Shown one piece after another: positions 13,201-25,200 of a stretch of DNA of 64,000 nucleotides. The notes beneath the pieces were generated by a model. The model did no database searches. It had not been told where the DNA came from and worked only from the letters and a program-made list of their open reading frames with translations. The translations under genes were made by a program, and so were the position numbers. Every line of letters begins with the position of its first letter. The first letter of the stretch is position 1. Source of the DNA: Pogona vitticeps (Eukaryota; Chordata; Lepidosauria; Squamata; Agamidae); the NCBI RefSeq assembly GCF_051106095.1, contig NC_135786.1:88324001-88388000 (forward strand). The letters run 5' to 3'.

Positions 13201-16200
13201 TTGGCATGTAGCATACATAAACTAAGGTTAATGCATTTATGGCCAAATTGTTTTTAAGCAAGAAGCAAGACTAGAACTACAGTCCCAGGCAGAGTGATTT
13301 GCGAGTTTCAGTAAAGTTGGTGGGAATGACATCTGAGTAAGGGAGTGTAGGTTTGGCTTGAAAATGCTGGGTTTCCACTAACATTTTACTTTCTATTTCC
13401 CTGACTTTCCCTGATCAAATTTTGTCAATTTCCTTGACCACCATCCAAATGTAAGTTTTCTCTTTTTATTCTCTAGCTCTTTTAATTTCTGGGAGTTTCA
13501 CATTTGCTACACAATGGAAAATTCTGGGAATTAACGTCTAAAAAATCTGAATGGCAGATCTTTATTGTTGAGCCTCTGTGTGTACTGTGTGGCATGAACA
13601 AGCCTGCCTATTTGGCTGTAACAGATTCCTATCAATTACAGTAGATTCAAGTCTTCCAGAATTCAAGACAGCATCATAAACCTGGTACTGACAGAGCCTC
13701 GTGGAGCCATGGTTATACTGCAGTCCTGCAGTCAAGACTCTACTCACAACCTGAGTATGATCCCAATGGATTCAGGTAGCCAGCTCAAGGTTTACTCAAA
13801 TTTCCATCCTTCTGAGGTCAGTAAAACGAGCATCCAGCTCCCTTTGGGGGCAAAGTGTGGTTTGCAAACTGCCCAGAGAGTGCTTCAGCACTATGTAGCA
13901 GTAAATAAGTCAAAGCAACTACAATATCTTCATGCACGTTTTCTGCTAACATTGACTTATCTGAAAATCCACATTCAAACAGAAGCATTGCCATGAGACA
14001 AGATAAGGCACATTCGGACAGCATTCCACAGGGCTGAGAAATTCTTGTTGGCCATCAAAATACCACAGCAAAATGCATCCAGTCCAACTTCATTACCTTG
14101 TTTTGTACCATATGCTTGAAGGTGAGCCTTGAACTCATGGCAGGCAGGTGTGTTTTAAGTAGTCTATTGCTGCTCTGATTTCTCTGCGATTGTGTCAGGG
14201 ATTCCATTTGCTGCAAGCAGAGTTCTAAGTACAGCCGCTATTCTGGAAATCCCAAGCTTTGGCTCATGTATAAAGAGAGTAGGATCTAAGGCTGGTCAGC
14301 CACAAACCATTTTGAACTTCAAAGGACTGCTCTCAAAAAGCATTTCAGCAACTGCTACTACCACATTTCGACATCTTCGTTAAAACAGCCGCTTGATGTT
14401 TGCTCAGTTTTGTTTCTTTCAACAGCTTCTTTGCTGCAAAGCCAATGCCAGCCTTGGTCATGCCAAGCAAACTCTCTGACAATTCTGTGTCAATTCTTAT
14501 TAACAGAGACCAGAAGACACAATCTGCGGCTTTTCCAGTTTTACGCAATGACTCGCCAGCTTCCTAATTAGCTCCGACAAAACTCTTCATACAAAAGGAC
14601 AAAAAGGTGCCCATGGTTGTTGCTTTTGAAACCTTTGTAGAAACAGTTCACTGTCTCTCTTCTTGTGCACTTCATGAGTGGCTCTTGCATTGCAGCATTT
14701 ATGCGACTTATTTATTTATTTAATTTATTTATTTAATTTATATGCCGCCCACACTACCCAAAGGTCTCTGGAAGACTTGCAGGCTTCCTGTGGGGGAGCC
14801 TTGCTTCTTCGACAGACTTCCTGATGTCATCACAAACAGCAACGGCCTTATCAAGGCACTTAACATTCTCCAACTGCCTAGCAGAGCAAAACGTCAAGGG
14901 ATATTCTGTGCTTCCAGCCACAGCAGTGAACGAAGCCCCACTAGCTGGGGAATCCTTGAACAGATAATATATGTTGCGCAAGACTGAATTGAGGTCCCAC
15001 CTCACTGCTTGCAATCCTGTTTTAAAAGACCCATGTACAAGGGGAAGGCTACTACAAGTTCCAAAGTCAATCAATTATTTTTCTTCTCCTTTCCAGTCAG
15101 CATTGGTTTTCATTTCTTCTTTCAGTTTTTTCAGAAAAAGATGATTTATATTTGGCCCATCTATAGATACCTGTAATGTCTTAGAAGTGATTAAAAAATG
15201 TGCCATTTTGACACTTCAGAAAAAGGTCTTCAGCAATAGCAGTTTATAGCACCATGTCAACAATCCATTACTGAGTATAATTTCAATTTCTCAGATTTTC
15301 TGTGATCAATTTCCATTTCTCTGACTTTCCAGAAAGTAATAACCTTGGAACACAAACTGAATATATGATCCCTTAAGAAAATGGTTCACCTTTATGGCAG
15401 AAATTTATGGCTGAAGTGGAATTAAAACATTTTCCAATAGCGGACATCTCCACAAGCTGAAATAACTACATTTTGAACTGTTGATGACCTTACCTTTAAT
15501 TCTGTATTCTCAAGAGAAATGTTTTCATTTTCAGAGATGATTGAATGGATCTGTCCAATAAGCTCATTCTTTGCCTTTCTTCTAGCATCTTGGATTCTTT
15601 TGAGATCCATCGCACGGTCTGCTATCTGCCTTTAACATTTTAAACAGAACTTTTGTAGTAATCAAACACACACAATACTATTTAATAAATAGTAACTCTG
15701 TTGTACTTTTAACTACCTTCACATTTTTAGAGATAGTCTTACCTCCATGTGCACTTCTGTATTTATCTTTCATTAAGAAAGGAAAAAATATCCAAACTTT
15801 CCATTTAATGGTGATGCTAAGTAACAACAGATGACATCACAATACATTTTCTAATTTGAAATTCAGAGATCCACTGGAATGGAATGTAGCCAGATCTACC
15901 TTCTTCTCCCAGTATAACACTTGGTGGGACTTATTTCCAAGTAGGCATGCACTGGCTACAGACTTAGACTCCACACTACTACAAACAACTGAAATTTATG
16001 ATTGGGAGCTAGCCTAGAGAAAGTGACTTATAGCGTTTGACTGCTTATTACAAAGAAGAATGAAACAAAACAAAACAAATTAAGCTTTATACATAGACCA
16101 TTTCTAACTGTAGCCATAAGCTAAGCATGTCTTTTCTGCTCCACTGACAAAAGCGTACAAACCAGACACAGGACTGGAAGGAGAGTTCAGCATGGAAGCC

Positions 16201-19200
16201 AATGATAGCCTCCTCTTTAGAGCCACATAAGCAGTGGCACTGCCACCCAGCACTGCATGTGGAAAAGAGTCCTGCGCTATGGCCACCACATCCACAGGGT
16301 CTCCCACCTTTAAGTGGCAGTGGGAACATGACGGCTCTCCAGATATTGCTGACTAACAGCCGTTCAGGCTAGGGCAGGTGAGAGATGGATCCCAGGAAAT
16401 TCTGGAACGGGCAAGTTCCCCAGCCCTGCTTTAAATGGGTGGCACACCTTTGAAGCCAGAGGTGGCGTGAGAGTGCTCATATGGAGAGAATTAAGCTCCT
16501 GCATTCTTAAAATGAAACTAAAATATTCTTTTTTTAATATCTTATTGTGCTTTTTATGCTACGTTATTTTGGATTCTGTTCTGACATAAGTATTTGCCTG
16601 CAACTTAAGTTTAGTTTTCATATATGTTTAAGCATTTGTGCCTATAGTTTTTACATACTGTAAAATGTTTGTATTTTTGCAGCCTCAAAATATTTTTATA
16701 CTTATATAGAACATAGAAGCAATGTAGATAAATGAAGACTTAGACAAGCTGATGTTGCCTGGAATCATTGCAACAATGAAAGGACTTATACTCTGATACT
16801 CAGATGAATTTTGATATGATTAGAAATAATTGCCTGATTTTGTTCTGGAATTAAATCTTTTTGGGGTAAATGCCAGCTGTGATGAATGGAGGCTTCTGAA
16901 TTTCCCCCAGAGGTCTAACAAAGGTCTGTACGGCTCTTAAGACAGATGTTCAGGAACCAGACCTGAAAAAGTTGCTGCTTCTATATGGTGCCAAAGGTCT
17001 ATGCTTTAAATTCTGCATGACATTTGGAAATAGCATACATCCTTGAGTGTAACAAACTTGTGTGTCGGACTAATTATTCCACCCACCCTTAAAACAGGTT
17101 ACATACCAAGAGGTACAATACATTCACTTACTTTCTCAGATTATCAGCCTGAACTTCTAACCTGGTTTTTTCATCAACTACCGTCTCGTGATGACTTTTC
17201 CAGACATTAGAAGCTGAAACTGCCTCAGACAATTGGATTTCCTGGACAGTGTAGAAAAACAGAGTATGTAACATAAAGAACTCATTTTCAATTTTACACA
17301 ATTCCCTAAACACAGGGGGCATTTTCATTCAAAGCAGCTTCCAAGAATACCGCAGGAGGACAGAATAATATAAACTTAATCTCAACATAAACACAGCTCT
17401 AAAAACGTGGAAACTGTAAAACACTCTGAGCCCACCTAACCTCATAGCAAAGTAGAATTCTTAAGGCCACTGGGAATGCTTTTTCCCCAAAAACAAGTAT
17501 TTTAAGGTTTTGTTCAGATGCTTCTTTTTGTGAGAAAAGAAGACAGAACTTCAACTCTTTAGTTACAGAAGGCAGTCCAACTTTGTGGTCTGCCTAGCAG
17601 TTCCAGAGAGAAACTGGTGTTTGTTGCTTAGATACAATTCTCTTAATTCAACTGCCACATCTCCTAATTGGCCAGTGCCTGTGACATCACTGATGAAGAA
17701 AGCAATGGGGAATTTTAAATCAGTTAGAGCTCAGCTCTTACTTTTTAAAAAAAGGGTTTTCCCTCCAGTGTTGTTGTTGTTGTTTAGTCGTTTAGTCATT
17801 TCCCACTCTTTGTGAACCCATGGACCAGAGCACGTCACGCCCTCCTGTCTTCCACTGCCTCCCAGAGTTGGGTCAAATTCATTCTGGTAGCTTCGGTGAC
17901 ACTGTCCAGCCATCTCATCCTGTCGTCCCCTCCTCCTCTTTCCTTCACACTTTCCTAACATCAGCGTCTTTTCCAGGGAGTCTTCTCTTCTCATGAGATG
18001 GCCAAAGTATTGGAGTCTCAGCTTCAGGATCTGTCCTTCCAGTGAGCACTCAGGGTTGATTTCCTTTAGAACTGATAGGTTTGTTCTCCTTGCAGTCCAG
18101 GGGACTCTCAAGAGCCTCCTCCAGCACCACAATTCAAAAGCATCAACTTTCTTTATGGTCCAGCTCTCACTTCCATACATCACTACAGGAAAAACTATAG
18201 CTTTGACTATGCGGACTTTTGTTGGCAAGGTGATGTCTCTGCTTTTTAAGATGGTGTCGAGGTTTGTTAGCGCTCCCCCCAATGATAAGAGCAAAAGGAT
18301 GGAACAAAAAAAAATACCAGCAGCATATTTTAGCTTTAAAATCTTAATGTCAGTATTAAAGCATGGAAAACATAGGAAACCACTGTATGATGATATTAGG
18401 AGGATGACAGCATGATAATTTGGAGAGCTACAAAGAACTGGAGGGAGGACCCCAGGAAATCTGGATCCAACTCCACAGCCTGAGGTCCCCTACTTTTGCA
18501 ATAGGGCAGCTTTATACGTAAACATCTACTTGGCACTCAGGGGTGATAAGAAAGGTCATGCAGGCAAATGAGGGCTTGTCTACACTTGGCAATTAGAGCT
18601 GTCTGGATCTGGCACAATAGGTTGCTACCTTCAGTATGACATTGGGTGTGATCCTTGCATCCAAATGGCATTATGGACCGCAAACAGTCCTATTTGCTCT
18701 CCAGGAGTCTGTTGTCAAATTCCTAACATTATGAGGCGGCTTAAGAAGAGAACCACTCCACCACATCGGCAAATTATACACCTTCTCAATTCCATCTGGG
18801 TATGAGGAAGTTTTTAAAAAAGTGTGAACCAGAGCAGCAAATATGCACTGCATCACTTGAAAAATAGCACGAGACACATATATTACAAATTAGGCACGTG
18901 TATTAGGTAGACATGCCTCATTTATAATACACATACCTATTATTATTTTTGAAATGAGGCAGTGCACATAATCCCCTCCTTCCTTGGTCCCTCCGCAAAG
19001 CTGAAGAAGTGTTTGATTTGTCAATACATGAACTGGCTTTCTTCCTAAGCCACTTCATGATATGGGCAAATTAAAAGAGGAAAACTTGCTTTGGTTTGTT
19101 TCCAGTAATCACATGCACTGGAAACACACCCAAATGGAGCGATCCTACCCATATCAAGAAAGTAGAAGCCCCAGGACTTCTGGCTTGACGTCGCGACGAG

Positions 19201-22200
19201 ACAGCAGCAGGAGGGCAGAGCTCTGTCCCCTGGGGTGAATTCTGACCCGTTTTGGGACACCGTAGGGTGTCGGAACCACCCTGGAGGGGTGGTGAACTGG
19301 GGGAGAAAGCCTGTTGATCATGGGGGGCGGCGGCCACCCCGGTTCGATCCAGGAAACTCCCTAATCAGCCAATGGGCAGAAATAAGCAGCTTCGGCTAGC
19401 TTCCAAGTCGCTGGCAGCCGCCTGAGAGAAGCAAGGAACAGCACCTGGCATCGCTGTTTTTCCATCGGGTGAGAATCTTTTTACAACTACAGTGGTGCCT
19501 CGCATAGCGAGGTTAATCCGTTCCGGATTAACCTTCGCTATGCGAAAACATCGCTAAACGGAAATAAAAAAGCCATAGAAACGCATTGAACTTCGTTCAA
19601 TGCGTTCCTATGGCTTGAAAACTCACCGTTAAGCGATGTTGTCCCATAGCGCCGCCATTTTCGCGCCCTCGGTAAGCGAGGGCAGGGCGCGAAAATGCGG
19701 CGCGGACCTTCCGGCGGCCATTTTGGAACCGCCGATTAGCTGTTCTCCCCCGCTTCGTTTTGCGAAGATCGCTAAGCGAATCGCTTAGCGATCATCGCAA
19801 AGCGAAAAATCGCCATAGGGGCCATCGCTGAGCGAATGCTCCAGCGATGGCCCGGACCCCCTCGCTATGCGAATTCATCGCATAGCGAAGCACTCGCTAA
19901 GCGAGGCACCACTGTAATTGCCTACGTACCCTACATATGGAAAAAAAAAGAATTGCTATCTTATCTCAGTAACTTTTTAAAGCGGCAGAAAATCTGGTGA
20001 GAGGGATAGCTGAAGAAAGTAACTTTTTTAAATTATACTTTAAGAATATTTATAACCTGGCATTATAAGCTTAAGAGACCTTCCTGCAAATTAAGTGCGG
20101 ACATTGTTTTGACTATCCAGAGCATTTGGAATGATTCGCAGAAGATGTGACCTTGAATATACTGTTGTTGCTTAAGTCTGAAAAACTGTTTATTTCCTCG
20201 TGAGCTTCTGGCTGGAATTAACCCTAAAGTGGACTTTTCAAAAACTGTTCCTTGGGTCGAATTTGGTTCAACTTTACATAGCCAAAGCAGAACTCTTGAA
20301 ATGACTCTGGAAATTTGGAATATCTGTTTATAAGCATCTAGGCAGCAGAAACAGAATGGCACAACAAGGACAATTTTGGAATGAAGTAAAATCTATGCTT
20401 CAAAAAATATTAACGACCGTGAAATCTCATTATCAAGAGGCAAAATTATCTAATCAACATCAGAAGGACTATAGTCCACAAGTAACAGGAAACAATAAGG
20501 AAGGAAATGGGAGTATCACAGATGATGTATGCCAAACCAAGCAGCAGCTTGAGAAAGTTAACCTAAGAGAAACATCAGGCTTGGACCAGAGGAGAGTACC
20601 AGGGGAAGACAAAAGGAAAAAAACAGCAAAATTAACCAAAAAAAGCCTGGAAGACTCATTGAAGATAGACCAAGTACAAAAGGAATCAGTGGACATAAAT
20701 CAGAACTACAAAATGGTTTCAGAGGACATGAAAGATGACAGAATGTTTAGAGATATAGCAGGGAATGAAAAAAGAGGAATCAGAGAGGGAATTACCTAGA
20801 AAGATGAAAAAAGGGAAAACAAGGAAGGGCCCCTTAATATTGGAAACATGTTTATATTTATCATCTGGATCTGTAAAAGGGTATATTCTATATATTAAAA
20901 GGAGAACTAAATTGAAATAAGGGAGCCCGAATCAGGGTAAAGATGTAATATGGTGATTTTTTACTTTAGGCAAACTAAACTAGATATAAAGCTGGGTCAT
21001 GGATCTGGAACCACTTTCAATAAGAATGTTATTAGAAGATCCTGAGAACTTTATATAATATGAGAGTAATATTATGATAGTAGTTATATTATATACTAAA
21101 ATCTGCATATGAATGGTTTGAAAGATGGTTGGAATTTGGGGGGATAATCGGGAAGACACTGAGATGTAAAAAACAAATAATTGTAAGCAAGTATGTAACA
21201 CAATGTTTGACAAGCACAAACAATGTAGATAGATTGGAAAATTAATAAAAAATGTTAAAAAAGAAAGAAAGTAGAAGCCCCCAACAGGGGCCAGAATGGT
21301 GCAGGTAGGGCCACTTTGGTGGCAGGCTGGTTCACTCCAGCAAAGATGTTGTCTGATCACTATCTTTAGGAATGTGCCAGCCTGTTCCTCCAGCCTAACA
21401 AACAATGGGCTAAAGGCCTGTGTATTCAGCCCGTCTGGACTGCCACAGAAGGAACAAAGTGGTTCATTCCTTCCTTGTATCCAACCCACAAACCAAGCAG
21501 GTGGTGAGAGAACACCACCACCCCTTTCACATTTAGCATATAAATGCTATGGACTGTTCTTGGCTTGGCCTGTATCAGAACCACTACACTTCTGTGGGCT
21601 TATTCACACGGATGCAACAAAGTGTTATTTACATTTTAAAAAACTACTCAGAATACATAAAATACAAAGGATACAGTGGTGCCTCGCTTAACGGGTGCCC
21701 CGTTTGACGAAATCGCACACCGACGAACTTTTTGCGATCGCATTGCAATGTTTTAAATGGGGGAAAATCGCTTTGCAATGATTGGTACCCTGTTTTGCTT
21801 ACCGATTATCGCAAAGCAATGATTTTCTAACAGCTGATCGGCAGTTCCAAAATGGCCGCCAGGTAAAAATGGCCGCCCGCTATGTTTAGGGACAGATTCC
21901 TCGCTTACCGGGCAGCGAAAATGGCCACCGTATGGAGGATCTTCACTTAAAGGTCAGTTTTAAGCCCATAGGAACACATTGAAGGGGTTCCAATGCATTC
22001 CTATGGGCTTTTTAAAATCGCATAGTGACGAAATCGCTTTGCAGCAATTTTTGCTGCACCGATTAACGTCGCTATGCAAGGCACCACTGTATTTGAGATC
22101 TTGGTTTTTAAAAAAGAACAAAACCCCAAAGCAAAAATAATACTACCACAGAGTAATCTGCACATTCTTAAACAACACTTAGCTATACATTACACACACA

Positions 22201-25200
22201 CAAAAATAGCTGGCTGTAGCCACAGAAATGAAAATAAGAACATAACCTTTTTAAAAACATAAAACCCCCAAACAAACAGGATTAATATTTGAGTTGGCTA
22301 TATATCGTTGTGAGGGGACAAAGCAGGCTAGAACAAAAATGAAATTATTTACATACATGTTAGAAAAGCCAATTGCCTAAACAAGAGAGTCTATAATATA
22401 GCATCTATAATTTATGCACTTATTTTTAAAAAAGCTCTCCTTTTTCTATTTAAAGGAAGGCTTTATGAAAGATTGTCTTCAATTGTTTGAAGCAGAGAGA
22501 AAGAGACAGAGAAAATTGCAGAAGTAATTTTAACAGGATAGTTTCTTCCATTTGAAGAACCGCTAGAAGATCATCCTTTTGCTGAAACCATTAAATGACT
22601 GGAGGGAGCCTTTCAAGAAGATCCAAAAGTAGAGATTCACAATGAGCAATTTCTCAGACTGTCTCCAAAATTTGCAATACCCACAAGAAGAACTGGCTTC
22701 TCAATTAAATATTGCAATGTTACTTTCTGCTAGATCTTTTTTTTTCAGATTACTGGAAAAAAATTATATAGATGTGAATCAAGAGGCAAAAATCTTTAAA
22801 GGGCTAATTCCTGTGCCAAATAGTACACTATGTTTAAGTCTGTTGGCTTTCCAGATCTGTCCACTCTCTGAGATCGAAGTGAGAGACGAGGGTTTCAGTG
22901 TGCAAGTAGGGGAAGCAAAGGTTTGGAATCAACAAATAACGGACGCAGAAACAATGCTTTCACATATTAAACAATCTTGGAGGAAATGGAAAGCAACTGA
23001 TCTGATGAGATCACAGGTTAGGAGATGAGATGTTGGTCAAACAAGCATGGCATATGAATTCAGCTCATAGAGTTAATCAGGAACCTCTTAAGAAGGGAAA
23101 TCCGAGTCAAGCAGTTTTAGCCAGGCCCACGCATTGAGGGCATCACTCTGCCCTGCAGCATCTGAGCAATTCTAAATAATTGTGAGGAGCACTTAGCAAA
23201 GCACGGCCCATCTTGAGCCAGGATAGGGCCTGGAATATGCTTTTCACCTAACCTCTGAGACTCTCCAAACCTGCTGCTCATTTCATCAAGACAGAAAACA
23301 TGATCTTGGAGAGAAGGTCTTGATGACTGTTAGTGCTTTGCTCAAAATACAGCACAAGTCCAAGGAGACCCAATAGCAAAAGACACTCTGCTCATCAGTT
23401 TATGCTGAGAAAGAGGGCTTGCAAAACTTTTTTCTGCAGCAAATGATGCTTTTTCAACACCAATAAGAGTGCCTGCTGCTGTCACCAATCCTGTCTCCAG
23501 CATGACGCACTGCTTAAGAGTACAGGTATGGCACCTGGAAGACCCAGATTCAAGTCCCACTATAGCTAGTAAGCCAGCGTGGCCCTCTTGAATAAAAACA
23601 GACCACCTTTTCAGATGATTTCTGGCCACCATCACCAGGGAGGCCATTTTGCTTCATAACTCCACATAACACAGGCAGCTTCATTTTATGGACTTATTCA
23701 TGTGGACAGAAACACAGAAAGAGGTTGCTGAAACAAAGTTCCCCACAGTACTCCTTCCAGCCAGTTACTGGCATTCCTCCAGGAGATGACCATTACCTCG
23801 TCTTCACTCCCCCAAAACAACAGAGCCACTCACCTTCTCCCTAATTTTGGAGATCAAGTGCCGCACTGCTGCTTTAGCATGTTTAGCTCGTTGTCTCTGA
23901 ACATGAGCTGCTCTTTGGAGGGCAATCTTCCTCTCCTCTCTTCTTTCCTTTTCAGTCAAAATCTGCTGTTTATGCTCCCCACGTTTCCATTCATAAATCT
24001 GCTTTTCCAGGGTCTGCAACACAGAAGGAAGCGAAATCATTACGCATTCTCTACGTGAGAGTTTGCATGTGGGCTTCAACTGCAGAGCAGAAGGTTTGGA
24101 CATATGCACGGGCATGGACACAAGCCATCACAGCCCCCTCCCCCACCTAAAAATCAAATTAATAGCAGCTTACAAGTGTTTAGTTCTGAAGAAAACTGAT
24201 TTATGTTTGGCACATGGACCAGTTAAATTAATTTGGCAAAGCAACTTAAGAAGAATAAATACACATGAGGTATTTCAAAAAACCAGCTTCAGTGTGACAG
24301 GGAAAACCTAAACACTGAAGCATTTATAGTTGCAGCCCGACCCAGTGGGCTGGCTGAAGATTTAGCCATGAGGTACAAGTAGAGACTACATCGCTACAAC
24401 TGACACAGTAATGTCCTGTTTAGTATACTCTCCCCAGATGATATGGACTACAACTCCCACCATCCACAGCCACATAATACTAGTTGGGGATGACAGAAAT
24501 AGCAATCCAACCCATCTGGAAGGGCACCACATTGGGGGAAGATTAACCTAGAAAACAAGGCATGGACAGCTCTACTGCCCTACTTCCCAACAAATTATTT
24601 GGACAATTTGCACAAATTGCACAATTTCTATCAACGCCGCTTGTCACTCAAACATTTGCAGCTCCTGTGGACAAAAATACACAACCAGAAAAAACTGAGG
24701 TAAGATGCTGAAAGAGAGTCATGCTGCTCCTGTTTCTAAACAGTTTGGCTCAGCATCACTTGTGTAGGAAAAAAGATATCCCATCTCACTCCTGTGTCAG
24801 GGAGCCCAGGACACGCCCAAGGCAATGTTGCAATGGGTCTGAGAGACTTTTTACAGGAAGCTTTACTTAGCTGAGCATCTCCCAGAGAGGCTTGCATGCT
24901 TGCTAATACCACTATAATACTTATGTCTCAAAGCCGGTGCCAGTTAGCACAGTGTTGTTTCCATATAGACCAGCGGTCCCCAACCTTTTTGGGACCACGG
25001 ACTGGCTGAACCTCTGAGGAAGGCAGCCCCTCCGTGCTCACGCATGCACATGCTCTCCAGCACATGCGCAAAGCGGTGGGGAAGTGAGCAAGCGCACGCA
25101 CCAGCATGAACGCTCCCCCACTCCTTCACACATGTGCAGGAGCGCCTGCATGCCAGCCCACGTGTCTGCCTACCCCTTTGCACAGGTGCTTGGGCGCATG

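Larger units (their letters stand above)
19173..21264 (+). mobile_element. L1-like, internally deleted retroelement with 17-bp target duplication
   Basis: The 17-base repeat AAGAAAGTAGAAGCCCC flanks the element at 19156-19172 and 21265-21281. It has a CpG-rich 5' part (from AGGACTTCTGGCTTGACGTC), one open frame (20356-20799) and an AT-rich 3' end AATTAATAAAAAATGTTAAA, but no reverse transcriptase. This is the layout of a non-autonomous, ORF1-only L1 derivative. A Tigger-like MITE sits in its 5' part. Without the MITE it is about 1.67 kb. ODF2L intron 10, opposite strand. Confidence 0.8.

Noticed and set aside
24430-24545. Words like GGACTACAACTCCCACCATC
   Set aside because: Probably a decayed hAT MITE, but the ends are not recognisable.
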